Assembly (NCBI RefSeq): GCF_014192335.1
Contig: NZ_JACHXU010000023.1
Span: 62,001 to 126,000, forward strand
DNA from: Aporhodopirellula rubra
GTDB taxonomy: Bacteria; Planctomycetota; Planctomycetia; Pirellulales; Pirellulaceae
Direction: 5' to 3'
DNA: 64,000 nucleotides
The position numbers were made by a program, and so were the translations under genes. Positions 10,076-19,480 of the stretch are shown one piece after another (positions within the stretch are counted from its first letter, which is position 1; each line of letters begins with the position of its first letter). The notes under the pieces were generated by a model. It was not told where the DNA came from, did no database searches, and saw nothing but the letters and a program-made list of their open reading frames with translations.

Positions 10076-10603
10076 GTGCTTTTGTTCTTTCAAACGAACC
10101 ATCAATTGAACTCGAAAAAAGGGGTCGACCAGCCGTCATCATGATGACCGATGGGAAGATGACCGACGGGGCCCGCGCCCCAAAATGCCGGAGCAAGTGT
10201 TCCGCAACATGAGCAAGCACATCTCGCGCCATTTACAACTGTTCATGTCGCATTTCGAGGCTCCCGATTGCGAATCGGAGCTCATAGCCGAGAGTTACCG
10301 GGTTGCTATCAAATTATCGTGTAATTTGAGCATTCGAAAACCCAGCGGTTCGCTGCCCGATCACGAGCCAACTGGACGATCACGGGTCGACTCGGCTGGT
10401 CCCCCAGCATGCGTTTTCCGCGAAGGAAGACCGCGACTCCGACGTCGCCGAATTTACCAAAATCCGGCGGACTTCTCGGCGGATCACGAAAGTCTTGTCG
10501 GCACGTGCTGCGGTTGTTTGGCGGTCCGAGCGGGGCTAGCAGATGTGTTACGATATTCGGTTGCTCTACCGCGTCTCATCCCCACTACCAAAGGTTGAAA
10601 TCG
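10076..10603. other. divergent intergenic region, no convincing gene
   Basis: About 530 bases between the divergent deaminase and aldehyde dehydrogenase genes. The open frame of the dehydrogenase extends back to 10409, but those 65 codons show no family similarity. A short imperfect direct repeat (GATGACCGA followed by TGGG or CGGG) sits at about 10143-10171. Promoters for both genes are expected here, but I see no clear boxes. Confidence 0.4.
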
Positions 10604-12112
10604 ATGTCTTCATCCACCGCTGCTCCGTCAACGATTCCATCCGATCTCGAATCGTTTCTTTCGTCGCCGAAACGAATGTTGATTAACGGAAATTGGGTGA
10701 ACGCCAAGAGCGGAAAGACCTTCGACGTTTACGACCCTGCGACGGACCAAGTAATCGCGCAAGTCGCCGAGGGTGACCGGGAAGACATCAACGCTGCCGT
10801 ATCCTCGGCTCGTGCGGCGTTTGATACCGGGCCGTGGTCCAAGATGACTGCATCCGAGCGAGGCCGACTGATTTGGAAGATCGGCGATCTGATCGAGGCC
10901 AACGCGGACGAGTTAGCTCAACTCGAAACACTCGACAACGGAAAGCCACTGGCGGTCGCCAAAGTCGCTGACGTGGCGCTGGCCGCTGACATGTTTCGCT
11001 ACATGGCCGGTTGGGCGACCAAGATCGAGGGCAACACCATTTCGTTGAACGTGCCCTATTCACCGGGCAGTGAATTCCATGCGTACACATTGAAGGAACC
11101 GATCGGCGTTGTCGGTCAAATCATCCCTTGGAATTTCCCGCTCTTGATGGCGGCGTGGAAACTCGGTCCGGCACTAGCGACGGGATGCACGATCGTTCTT
11201 AAACCGGCGGAGCAAACACCGCTGTCGGCACTGCGACTCGGCGAACTGGTCGCCGAAGCAGGCATTCCGGACGGCGTGGTCAACATCGTAACCGGATTCG
11301 GCGAAACCGCCGGCGCGGCCCTCGCCTCTCACGATGACGTCGACAAAGTTGCTTTCACGGGTTCGACGGAAGTCGGCAAGTTGATCATCGGCGCGGCAAC
11401 CGGCAACCTCAAAAAGGTAACACTCGAACTCGGCGGCAAGAGCCCCAACGTGATTTACGACGACGCGGACATTGATACCGCCATCGCGGGAGCCGCCGAC
11501 GCGATCTTTTTCAACCAGGGCCAAGTCTGCAGCGCGGGTTCGCGTTTGTACGTGCAGCGTGGGATCTATGACGAGGTAGTCGCGGGCGTCAGCGAGATCG
11601 CCGCAAACATGAAGGTGGGCAGCGGGTTCGATCCGGAAACCCAAATGGGACCACTGGTGTCTCGCGAACAATTCAATCGCGTGAGCGGATACCTACGTGC
11701 CGGACTGGCCGAGGGCGCCGAAGCGTCCGCGGGAGGCGGCACCGTCGACCGCAACGGATACTTCGTTCAACCCACCGTGCTCAAGAACGCGTCACCGGAG
11801 ATGTCCGTGGTGCGCGAAGAGATCTTTGGACCGGTCGTCGCTGCGATGCCGTTTGATAATGACAGCGAGATTGCGACGCAGGCGAACAATTCCACGTATG
11901 GACTCGCCGCAGGTATCTGGACACGCGACGTTTCCAAAGCACACCGGCTAGCGAAGTCAGTGAAAGCCGGCACGGTCTGGGTGAACTGCTACAGCATTTT
12001 CGACGCGGCATTGCCGTTCGGAGGATACAAGCAATCCGGATGGGGCCGCGAAATGGGCCACGCGGCACTGGAAAACTACCTGCAAACCAAATCCGTCTGC
12101 GTGAGTTTGTAG
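10604..12112 (+). CDS. NAD(P)-dependent aldehyde dehydrogenase
   Basis: A 502-residue class I/II-type aldehyde dehydrogenase that would oxidise an aldehyde to its acid. The catalytic Cys309 lies in NQGQVCSAG and the general base Glu275 in LELGGKSP. The oxyanion Asn177 is in PWNFPL and the nucleotide-binding FTGSTEVGK follows. Length and motif order match betaine/retinal-type enzymes, and the real substrate is unknown. The frame is open from 10409, but I chose ATG 10604. It gives the family length, follows an AAGG a few bases upstream, and the earlier 65 codons look non-coding. It is followed at once by a cluster of palindromic repeats. Confidence 0.9.
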   Translation: MSSSTAAPSTIPSDLESFLSSPKRMLINGNWVNAKSGKTFDVYDPATDQVIAQVAEGDREDINAAVSSARAAFDTGPWSKMTASERGRLIWKIGDLIEANADELAQLETLDNGKPLAVAKVADVALAADMFRYMAGWATKIEGNTISLNVPYSPGSEFHAYTLKEPIGVVGQIIPWNFPLLMAAWKLGPALATGCTIVLKPAEQTPLSALRLGELVAEAGIPDGVVNIVTGFGETAGAALASHDDVDKVAFTGSTEVGKLIIGAATGNLKKVTLELGGKSPNVIYDDADIDTAIAGAADAIFFNQGQVCSAGSRLYVQRGIYDEVVAGVSEIAANMKVGSGFDPETQMGPLVSREQFNRVSGYLRAGLAEGAEASAGGGTVDRNGYFVQPTVLKNASPEMSVVREEIFGPVVAAMPFDNDSEIATQANNSTYGLAAGIWTRDVSKAHRLAKSVKAGTVWVNCYSIFDAALPFGGYKQSGWGREMGHAALENYLQTKSVCVSL

Positions 12113-12165
12113 AAGGCAGGAGCCTGGCTACGACGTCAGACGAAACCGCAGGCGAATCACGTACC

Positions 12166-12264
12166 GCAGGCTGCCAGCCTGCAGTCACTGAAACGATGCG
12201 TGGTGGTGGGTGCTGCAGGCTAGCAGCCTGCGTTACGTTTGGATGCAGGCTAACAGCAGCCTGC
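12166..12264. repeat. cluster of three GCAGGCT...AGCCTGC palindromes
   Basis: Three near-perfect inverted repeats with arms GCAGGCT and AGCCTGC lie at 12166-12182, 12215-12231 and 12245-12264, with spacers of 3, 3 and 6 bases. They fall between the end of the aldehyde dehydrogenase gene and the convergent TIGR03545 gene. Transcribed, each would form a GC-rich hairpin, so they could act as transcript ends or REP-like elements. A fourth copy lies at 35994-36009. There is no T tract, so they are not classical intrinsic terminators. Confidence 0.7.
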
Positions 12265-12296
12265 GGTACGAATTGCTGGCGGCTTGCGGTTACGCG

Positions 12297-14051
12297 TTAG
12301 CGTAGGCTTTTGCCGAATGCGGTGCGTAGTTTGCCGAGATAGCTGTCGGCGTCTCCGACTTCGGAGAGCACTTTTTGGCTCATCTCTTCGATCGAACGAT
12401 CCGCACCTGCCAGCAACGTCTGAGCTTCGGTCTGTTGTTTCGACATCCATTCTCGCATACTGAGCATTTGCTCGCGGTGAACGGACTCGACCTTCGCAGC
12501 CAACTTCGCTTTGCTGACTTCGAGTTGTTTGGCAATCGCGCCGCGGGCGGCGTCGCTGAACGCGTTCCCGAGGTTCGTATCCAAGTCGAGATCGAGGTCT
12601 TTCCAATCGCCTTTGAACGTCGCATCAATTTCGATGGAGTTTACGTTCGCGAGTGACTGATTCATCGAAACCACGGCGGCGGAACTGGCAGCTTTGCCTT
12701 CAACGGCCAAGTGCATGTTCACGCCAATTTGTTTGCTAACCAAACGGCCTTCGACGTCGTCGCCTTGACTGTTCAACTGCACCCAAACTTCGCGCTGGCC
12801 TCCGCTAATCGCAACGGCAACGTCGCTGCCGTCACCCAAGCGAACAGGATCCACCCGCATTTGTGGCCAGTGCAGCGTGAGTCGATCGAGCGAGTCGCCT
12901 TCACGGCGGTCGCGAACGTAGTCAACCTGCACGGTCTCCGGCCCTTCGAGCAACAATCGGGCACGCGTTGGGTTTTCGAGCAACTCGGGCTGTGGAGTCA
13001 TGTTCTCGACAACACCGGTCAGTGCGTATGTTTTGCCGTCGGCACGCATCAGACCATCGACTTGGCACTCACGGATCAGCATTTCGGGACGTCGATTTCT
13101 ACCGAGGAAGTCAAAGTCTTCACCGCGAACACGCTCCGCGTCGGGAGCCACGACGGTGTAATTTGCCAGCGTTCGGCCGCTATCGAGATAGCCGCGCAGT
13201 TGTGCGAGCGAACGACGGATTTCAGCCGAAATCAGATCGATGCCAAAGTTCTTTGATTCACTCAGGTCACCGGGAACGTACGCGTCGACTTTCGCGAGGT
13301 CGGCTCGACGTGCGTCTTCGAGACGTTGCAAATCGGATTGCATCTCGTCGGGCAACGCGTCGAGTTTCGCACGCACACGCAGCAGATCCTCACGCGCGGA
13401 GCGTGCCTCCGCGAGCGTCCGTTCGAGCTCGGGCCAATCTCGCAGTGGGTTGTCGATTCCTTTCGCCGTATCACGAATGGTCTTCACGCGTTGCTCCAGA
13501 TCACGTGCTTGCTGCAACAGATCGGCGTACTCGTTTTCCCAGCGCCGACGGATCTCTTCGCCCGTTTTCACCGTTTCGAGGCTTTCGCCGATCTCTTCGG
13601 CGCTGTCGGTCAATCCGTTGGTGAATTGAGCGAGCATTTTGCTGATCATCGAAGGGCTGTCGGCGTCCTGGGTGGGATCGACAACGTCTTCGTAATGCCC
13701 CGAAAAGTCTCGCTGCGAACCGATCTGAAGCCCCGCGATTTTTGCTTGGCTGACAACCCAACGACGACGCAGGAACGCGTCGCCGTCAATGACGAGATCG
13801 ACGGAGTCAGCAACGAATGCGTCGCGGAATTCCTTGCCGTCTCGCGGGTCGGCGACATGCACGTTGGCATAGTGGATCGATGGCGGAAACAGGCCGACTT
13901 TCGCCGAACCGATCTCAGCCTTCGCACCCGTGGAACTTTCCAGGCCCGCGACCGTGATGTACGTTGCCATTGGGCCGAGGCCCAATGCAAGGATCATCAA
14001 TATTGCGACAACGATAATTACTCGTGTCAATAAAAAACGCCAACGAATCAT
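12297..14051 (-). CDS. TIGR03545-family AsmA-like membrane-anchored protein
   Basis: A 584-residue protein with a single N-terminal membrane segment (about residues 8-30). An AsmA-like strand-rich region follows (about 35-110), then a long charged helical part likely to be coiled coil (about 150-260), a second strand-rich part (about 300-480), and a C-terminal helical tail. The layout and the adjacent partner match the uncharacterised TIGR03545 family, which typically sits beside TIGR03546. Its ATG overlaps the stop of the upstream partner by four bases (ATGA), showing translational coupling. Role unknown; an envelope-spanning or lipid-related function is only inference from AsmA-like proteins. 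Confidence 0.75.
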   Translation of the reverse strand: MIRWRFLLTRVIIVVAILMILALGLGPMATYITVAGLESSTGAKAEIGSAKVGLFPPSIHYANVHVADPRDGKEFRDAFVADSVDLVIDGDAFLRRRWVVSQAKIAGLQIGSQRDFSGHYEDVVDPTQDADSPSMISKMLAQFTNGLTDSAEEIGESLETVKTGEEIRRRWENEYADLLQQARDLEQRVKTIRDTAKGIDNPLRDWPELERTLAEARSAREDLLRVRAKLDALPDEMQSDLQRLEDARRADLAKVDAYVPGDLSESKNFGIDLISAEIRRSLAQLRGYLDSGRTLANYTVVAPDAERVRGEDFDFLGRNRRPEMLIRECQVDGLMRADGKTYALTGVVENMTPQPELLENPTRARLLLEGPETVQVDYVRDRREGDSLDRLTLHWPQMRVDPVRLGDGSDVAVAISGGQREVWVQLNSQGDDVEGRLVSKQIGVNMHLAVEGKAASSAAVVSMNQSLANVNSIEIDATFKGDWKDLDLDLDTNLGNAFSDAARGAIAKQLEVSKAKLAAKVESVHREQMLSMREWMSKQQTEAQTLLAGADRSIEEMSQKVLSEVGDADSYLGKLRTAFGKSLR

Positions 14052-14986
14052 GCCGCATCCTTGTCTTGAGAATCACGCAACTGTCGAAGCAAATAGCTGA
14101 GCGCTTCGTCAATCTTTTGCTGGTCATCGGCCGCCGAAGCCTTGGCGTCGGCAGCAGCTAATGGGGACGTCGTCGGAGCCGCGGACGTTTCGGTTCGAGA
14201 CTCTTTCTTTTCCGTGCCGCCTGCGATCGCTACGCGAGTTTGTCGCGCAGGCGTGGCAGCGGTCGCCGGTTGTGTGGTTGCGCCGTCAGTATTCGCGGCG
14301 TCGACTCGCCGGACGTCGTAAACACGCCCAGACGATGCCGTCAACGGTTTACCAGGCGCCACCGAACTCGCCGCGGATGCGTCATCGAGCTTCGCGGCGC
14401 CGTCCGGAGTTGCCGAAGGCGCGAAATGTGGACGACTGGCTTGTGCGTGTCGAGAATCAACTCGACTGAGCGGTTGGCTTGTTGCCTCGTCTTTCTTGGC
14501 AGGCGATTGTGGCTTAACTCGTTGAACGGGAACGCCGTCTTCCAGTTCATCTTCGATCGGCGCCCATGCGCGAAAGATCGGATAGGTCAGCAAGAACAAC
14601 GGAACCAACGCGACCAATCCAATTACAAAACTGCCTGCAACCACGGTGTTGTTCAAGTCCGTCCACGCAACGAGTGGGTACTGCCACGCGATCGCGAGCT
14701 GTTGCGCGACGTCGGGGCGATCAAATAGCCACCGGCCGACCGAATCGAATGTGGGGTCAATCGTTGGCGCAACAAACGTCACCGCCACGCCCACCAACGC
14801 GACCATTGCGTGATTAACGCGAAGAGTTAACACCAACAGCACGAGAGCAACGGCCAACAGATTGCCGTGTGGGATCAGCCCCAACAAGGCCCCGAACGCG
14901 ACGCCCCAAGCCAATTGCGACGGATGCTTCCGTCCGGCAATCGCCTTGCGAACGCTGCTGATGAGTTTAATTGTCCATAATATCAT
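14048..14986 (-). CDS. TIGR03546-family multi-pass membrane protein
   Basis: A 312-residue integral membrane protein. The N-terminal half holds about four hydrophobic segments (roughly residues 25-45, 47-68, 75-92 and 118-145). It begins with a conserved-looking basic stretch and a GALLGLIPHGN motif like DUF2062 proteins. The C-terminal half (about 155-312) is a hydrophilic Ala/Ser/Thr-rich tail. Pairing with the downstream gene through a four-base start/stop overlap is the hallmark of the uncharacterised TIGR03546/TIGR03545 pair, so the two products probably act together in the envelope. Confidence 0.75.
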   Translation of the reverse strand: MILWTIKLISSVRKAIAGRKHPSQLAWGVAFGALLGLIPHGNLLAVALVLLVLTLRVNHAMVALVGVAVTFVAPTIDPTFDSVGRWLFDRPDVAQQLAIAWQYPLVAWTDLNNTVVAGSFVIGLVALVPLFLLTYPIFRAWAPIEDELEDGVPVQRVKPQSPAKKDEATSQPLSRVDSRHAQASRPHFAPSATPDGAAKLDDASAASSVAPGKPLTASSGRVYDVRRVDAANTDGATTQPATAATPARQTRVAIAGGTEKKESRTETSAAPTTSPLAAADAKASAADDQQKIDEALSYLLRQLRDSQDKDAA

Positions 14987-15172
14987 GGCATGACGCCTCT
15001 ATGCGGTAAATCGCTGCTGCAGACCGGTTAATCGATCGATGCGGCGCCGAGTTCTATCAACGCGCTATCCGTCTTAATCGGCACCACCGGAACGATCATT
15101 GAATACAATCGCTAAAATCGTCGTTGCCAGACCAAAAGTCGCGTTTTGTTCACGCGTCGATTCAACGACGCA

Positions 15173-16111
15173 CTACTGATCGGCAGTCAGCACGGCACAC
15201 ATCGCCAGGGTGGCGAGGCCATAGAAGGTGTATTCCACGTCGGGCGTCTGATCGAGCGTGAAACCTACAAAGCCGCCACCGGATACCTGCATGGATTCGG
15301 CGTATTGCTTCACCCTTTGCAGCGAAACTTGGTCGGCTTCGTTCAAATCCGCGAGCGTCGTCAGTGCCGTGAAACTGCTGAGCAAATCGGCAAACGGGAT
15401 GCGAGTGTTCGCCGTGAAGCCGCCCTCGTCGCTCTGCATATCGGCCACAAAATCTGCCGTTTCGGTGTGATTGTTGGGGTCGAGTCGGCCGAGAGTTTTC
15501 AGCGTACCGATCGCAGCGGCCGTTGGGTTCACGCCCGCTCGTTTTGCAACCCGGATTTCCAGATACCCGCCTTCGTCGTGTCGCTGCGTTTCGAGAAACC
15601 GAACGATGCCCTCGGCGTCGGGAACGGGAACATCCATCAATTCATGACAGAGGACCGTCAAAAACGTTTGATACGTGCTACCAGCGCGACCTTCGGGCGT
15701 TTTCGCGAACCCGCCGTCTGCACATCGCAGCGTCCCGAGCGTGTTGGCGACATTCGAACGCCAAGTCGTGTCATCGTCGGAAATAACAACGATACCGGTG
15801 GCCATTTCCAGCACCGCGGCGGCGAAAATCAGCGAAATCAAATCGATGACGCTGTCACGCTGCGTCATTCGTTTGCGCAGAAATTCCGCAGCCCCTTCGG
15901 CCACGTCAGCGTCGAGCTCGCCGAGAACCCACAATGCGCGAAGTGCGAACGCGGTATAGTACGGATCACTCTCGCCCTCCCGACCGGCGAATCCCCCATC
16001 GCCTCGTTGGCACCGGCGCAGCCAAGTGGCATGAGTGTCACGCATTTCCGGATCGAGCTGGGAGGCACCGATCGCCAATCGCAGAGTGAGTTCGTTGAGA
16101 TATCCGCTCAT
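15173..16111 (-). CDS. prenyltransferase / squalene-oxidase repeat protein
   Basis: A 312-residue alpha-alpha barrel protein built of about five repeats, each with a GGF or GGY turn, for example DGGFAG near residue 38, DGGFAKT near 135 and EGGYLEI near 185. This pattern resembles the beta subunit of protein geranylgeranyltransferases and the squalene cyclase repeat. Acidic, Cys and His residues that could bind zinc are scattered, but I cannot assign the ligands. It has no signal peptide. Similar proteins occur in planctomycetes without a proven reaction. The overlapping 378-codon plus-strand frame is a shadow. Confidence 0.75.
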   Translation of the reverse strand: MSGYLNELTLRLAIGASQLDPEMRDTHATWLRRCQRGDGGFAGREGESDPYYTAFALRALWVLGELDADVAEGAAEFLRKRMTQRDSVIDLISLIFAAAVLEMATGIVVISDDDTTWRSNVANTLGTLRCADGGFAKTPEGRAGSTYQTFLTVLCHELMDVPVPDAEGIVRFLETQRHDEGGYLEIRVAKRAGVNPTAAAIGTLKTLGRLDPNNHTETADFVADMQSDEGGFTANTRIPFADLLSSFTALTTLADLNEADQVSLQRVKQYAESMQVSGGGFVGFTLDQTPDVEYTFYGLATLAMCAVLTADQ

Positions 16112-16567
16112 ATGATCTTGGTTCGAATTCAGTCGGTGAAGAGCGTCGGCGAGATGAAGGCAAGATTCCGGTCACAGGCAATCCCGCTCGTGATCGGTAT
16201 CGATCGCCAATTCGTCGGAAATCCAGTGACGCTAGTCGAGCGACGGAGCTCCAGCGACGAGTGGGCCGCCAACGAGACTTAATAAACGGGAGGCAGCAGA
16301 ACGGGAGTCAGTTCGAGGGGCCCCAAGATAACGGATAGGTCGGTGGCCGATAGTGAGCGACGCGGTTTCGCTGTCGCCGACGGCCAAGACAATCAATCGA
16401 CACGACCGGCACAACCGTTTTCCTTGACCAACTTCTGGCAAACCTGCAGGAAGACTCCAACTGTTCAGGCGTATCAAGCTCGGCGGCTGACCTACGTTTG
16501 CTCTAGTGGAAAAGTTACCCACATTGCGTTCAATACGTTTTCGTCCCCTTGCGCCCATGATGCGATC
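16112..16567. other. intergenic region, no convincing gene
   Basis: A 132-codon minus-strand frame (16232-16630) is open, but it overlaps the pilin gene and shows no family signal. The pilin frame itself is open from 16343, but the codons before 16568 look random. The stretch separates the divergent prenyltransferase and pilin genes, so promoters are expected, but I could not recognise them. Confidence 0.4.
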
Positions 16568-16831
16568 ATGACTGTCGTTACCAACACTCCACACCTCCCG
16601 CCTAGCGAAGCGATCGGTACCGAGTGGCAAACAATTAACTGCAATGAACAGTCAAAATCCATCAAGCAAGGCGTCCTGAACTGGATCGCCGACGAAGACG
16701 GAACGACTGCGGTCGAGTATGCCGTGATGGTCGCCATGATTGCTGTGACCTGCATGGTCGGAGTGAACCTGATGACTCAGGCCGCTGAAGAGAGCTTTAC
16801 GAATTCCGCTGAAGCAATCGGAAACGCGTAA
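16568..16831 (+). CDS. Flp/Fap-type pilin component (87 aa)
   Basis: A small protein with the signature of Flp-type pilins: residues EDGTTAVEYAVM (about 43-54) followed by a hydrophobic helix and a short polar C-terminus. In Flp pilins a prepilin peptidase cleaves before this region and the helix polymerises into a pilus used for attachment. The leader here, about 40 residues with several polar positions, is longer than usual, so the start may be misassigned. The only later ATG, at 16644, is out of frame. No other tad genes (prepilin peptidase, secretin, ATPase) lie in the window. Confidence 0.75.
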   Translation: MTVVTNTPHLPPSEAIGTEWQTINCNEQSKSIKQGVLNWIADEDGTTAVEYAVMVAMIAVTCMVGVNLMTQAAEESFTNSAEAIGNA

Positions 16832-16913
16832 CGCTCCCACCCCTCGACGCTCTCGTTGAGTGCCGACTGAAGATGCCGCCGTTTGTGCCCCCAAACCGCT
16901 ATCGAGATCCACA

Positions 16914-17456
16914 ATGTCCTCACGCCCGATTCGCCAACAATTGTTGGTCGAACAGGATGTCCAAGTAAGCTTGGTCTTCCGCGCGGTACTGTATGGTGCC
17001 GCCTGCATGACCTACTTCACCGTCATTCAGTTCTTCACCCAAGCGATGCATCATCCTGGCATCTTGATGTCGGAGATTTTTCTGTCGTTGACCGACGAAG
17101 CCGTTTACTGGGTACCTGGATTTCTCGTTCTTGGCCCCCTGATGGTTTATGACATGTTACGGATTACGAACCGGGTTGCCGGTCCGATCTACAGCATGAG
17201 GCGAGAGATGCGAGCGATTGCCGCAGGTGACAACGGGCGCGGGCTTAAATTCCGCAACGACGATTACTGGGATACGCTCGCAACCGAATTCAACGAACTG
17301 CGACGGACCGTGCTCGAACTGCGAGAAGAGAACGCAAACCTTCGAGCCAACCAAGCCGCACCGGCTCCCGAGGAAGAAGCCCCACAAGTAGACGAGTTCG
17401 CCGCCGCTGATTTAGAAATGTCCGAAGAACCGGCCGGAGCCGTCGTCCCGAGCTGA
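16914..17456 (+). CDS. two-span membrane protein with HAMP-like region
   Basis: A 180-residue protein with two membrane segments (about residues 23-45 and 62-85). A HAMP-like amphipathic module follows, containing AAGD and a Leu/Asn-rich second helix (about 90-145). The tail is acidic and Ala/Pro/Glu-rich. HAMP modules relay signals to kinase or chemoreceptor domains, but there is no output domain here, so it may partner another protein or be a structural adaptor. The frame is open from 16860; ATG 16914 is preferred. It lies 82 bases after the pilin gene in the same direction, so the two may be co-transcribed. Confidence 0.65.
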   Translation: MSSRPIRQQLLVEQDVQVSLVFRAVLYGAACMTYFTVIQFFTQAMHHPGILMSEIFLSLTDEAVYWVPGFLVLGPLMVYDMLRITNRVAGPIYSMRREMRAIAAGDNGRGLKFRNDDYWDTLATEFNELRRTVLELREENANLRANQAAPAPEEEAPQVDEFAAADLEMSEEPAGAVVPS

Positions 17457-17978
17457 TTCGGAACCGACAGCACAACACGCGAGACTCGCACGAGTGGCGT
17501 TAAAACCACGTATTTGACAAAACGATCGTCGCAAATGGGTGGTTTCCCCTATCGACCCTGAAGCGTTGACGGTTGGATAATAAAGCCGCTGGGGCAATGT
17601 GACCCAGTGGCTGGCTCTGGGGCCAAAGGAGACCAGCCGCTGGAGTCGCGTATCAATCCGGACGGCAGCTAATCCAGACGCTCGACATTGACGCCCGCAT
17701 CCACCCTTCTGTCGCAAATCACGTTTCGCCCCGCACGCGTCTTCGATCAGTTAGACGGGGCTGCCTGTTCTCATTTGCAGACGCAACGCGCCGCTCGGGA
17801 AGCGGCGACACGATTGAATCCGTGCAATCCAAACCGGACCAATCGTCCGGGTTTGCCCGATTCCTCTCGACAACCGGTGCAGGTCGCAGACAACAACGAA
17901 CATCCGGCGTCCCCAACGCGTCATGAGTCGGTACGATAGTCGTTACGTGCTAGAGTCTAAGGAAGCGGCGTCACTAGG
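17457..17978. other. intergenic region, no convincing gene
   Basis: About 520 bases with only short competing frames (17412-17717 and 17719-17916 minus, 17688-17939 plus), none with recognisable features. A short direct repeat of GCCGCTGG occurs near 17583 and 17636. I see no RNA gene or terminator that I can support. Confidence 0.4.
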
Positions 17979-19292
17979 ATGGGTTGCCAACCGGCATCAT
18001 CGGCAATCGACGCTCTCCCACCTTCCATCACCCACCGAGCCCCCGCCGTGAACGCAGCTCCGACGACGACCGAATCACCTTCATTGGATCCCAAGATGCT
18101 GGAAAAACTCAGCGGCGATCCTGCCAAACGCATTGATGAAGTGATCGCGTTCTATCGCCGCGAACGTCGACCGGTCGAACTATTCGAAGCTCTGAAGATG
18201 AAAAGCCGGATGCGGTTCGGTTTGCCCATGATTGCGCCTCCGGACGAAAGCATCGGAATGCAGACCCCGCGAGAGGTCGAGATCCAACGTGGACTCGAGG
18301 AGGGACTTCTTGACGCGTGTCGGCAAGCCGGCGCGATGCTGATCGAAGACGGAAAAATCGGCGAAGGATGGATGTACTTGCGTCCGATCGGTGACCCGGC
18401 ACTGGCCAAGCGACTGTTCGCCAACGTCGAAATCACCGAGGACAACTATGACGAGATGGTCCACGTGCTGCTGCATGAAGGCGTCGACCTGGCACGCGGT
18501 TTCGATGCCGTCCTGAACCAGCAAGGCACCTGCAACTCGATCACGCTGTACGATTCCGCCATCGCATCGCGGAGCCGGGAAGACAAAAAAATTGCGTCGA
18601 AATGTCTTCTAAATCATCTTTACGACGAACTCGACACACGCGTTCGGGAGGATTTTTCGGAGCGTGCGGAAAAGAACGGCGTCGATTCCGAAAAAATTCA
18701 GCTCGATCTTAAAAACGCAACGCTGGGCGAACTCGTATCGAAACACAAGTGGATCCTGGGCGGGGGCGGTTACCACCTCGACACGACGCATTTGGCGTCC
18801 GTGGTGCGTTTTTCACTGGTCCTGGACGCCCCCGAGTTACTCGAAAAAGCGTTGCAGTTGTGCCAATATGGCCGCCGACTGCCATCGGACTTCCAATATC
18901 CGGGCGAAGAACCGTTTGTTGATTTCTACCCCGCTCACGCCGCGTTCTTCTCCGCTCTGTTGGGGAAAAACGTAGACACGGCGGTACGATTATTTGAACA
19001 GCGAGCCCGAACGGTCGATTCGGTGGTCCACGGCAGTGCCGCGATCGAAACCTATATCGACTTGCTCGATCGGCTCGGTCGACCTGCCGACGCATTGCGT
19101 GCCGCGATGGAACTTTTCCCCGATGACGTGCCGCTGGGGCGAGTGATGCCTGAAATGATCGAAATGGCGGGACGAGCGTCGGAAAAGGGTGATGGGCAAA
19201 TTGCCGCAGAATTAGAAAAATTCTGTTTTGATCGCGGTGACTTGCTTGGAGTTGCCGCTGTCAGTGAACTCCTATCCCCCAATCCACGTTAA
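17979..19292 (+). CDS. conserved hypothetical protein (437 aa)
   Basis: A mostly helical cytoplasmic protein with no signal peptide, membrane span or known catalytic motif. The region from about residue 40 to the end is regular alpha-helical with repeated short motifs, suggesting a superhelical scaffold. The first 35 residues are Pro/Ser/Thr-rich and may not be translated. GTG at 18048 or ATG at 18093 are alternative starts. An AAGGA lies 15 bases before ATG 17979, a rather long spacing. It precedes clpC by about 190 bases; a shared function cannot be claimed. Confidence 0.65.
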   Translation: MGCQPASSAIDALPPSITHRAPAVNAAPTTTESPSLDPKMLEKLSGDPAKRIDEVIAFYRRERRPVELFEALKMKSRMRFGLPMIAPPDESIGMQTPREVEIQRGLEEGLLDACRQAGAMLIEDGKIGEGWMYLRPIGDPALAKRLFANVEITEDNYDEMVHVLLHEGVDLARGFDAVLNQQGTCNSITLYDSAIASRSREDKKIASKCLLNHLYDELDTRVREDFSERAEKNGVDSEKIQLDLKNATLGELVSKHKWILGGGGYHLDTTHLASVVRFSLVLDAPELLEKALQLCQYGRRLPSDFQYPGEEPFVDFYPAHAAFFSALLGKNVDTAVRLFEQRARTVDSVVHGSAAIETYIDLLDRLGRPADALRAAMELFPDDVPLGRVMPEMIEMAGRASEKGDGQIAAELEKFCFDRGDLLGVAAVSELLSPNPR

Positions 19293-19466
19293 ACCACTAG
19301 GATGACAACAGGCCAGTCGTAACCTAAGGTTTTGGTGTGCGGTTTGCGTTGGTGTTGACAGTGCCGCGAAAGATTCGCCAATTTGACAGCGTTAAGAAAT
19401 GTTGATGCGGGCCGTGATCCGCCAACAGCGTTGAGGGTTCGGAACCAGATTTGAAGTTTTTGATTT

Positions 19467-19471
19467 AAGGA
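19467..19471 (+). promoter_or_regulatory. ribosome binding site of clpC
   Basis: AAGGA, nine bases before the ATG at 19481, within an A-rich leader. This fixes the start of ClpC, which also matches the usual family N-terminus. Confidence 0.7.
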
Positions 19472-19480
19472 CGAAAAAAC

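Noticed and set aside
15146-16282. 378-codon plus-strand frame over the prenyltransferase-like gene
   Set aside because: The minus-strand frame has clear GGF/GGY repeats, while this frame has no signature.
16232-16630. 132-codon minus-strand frame upstream of the prenyltransferase-like gene
   Set aside because: Overlaps the pilin gene and has no recognisable feature.
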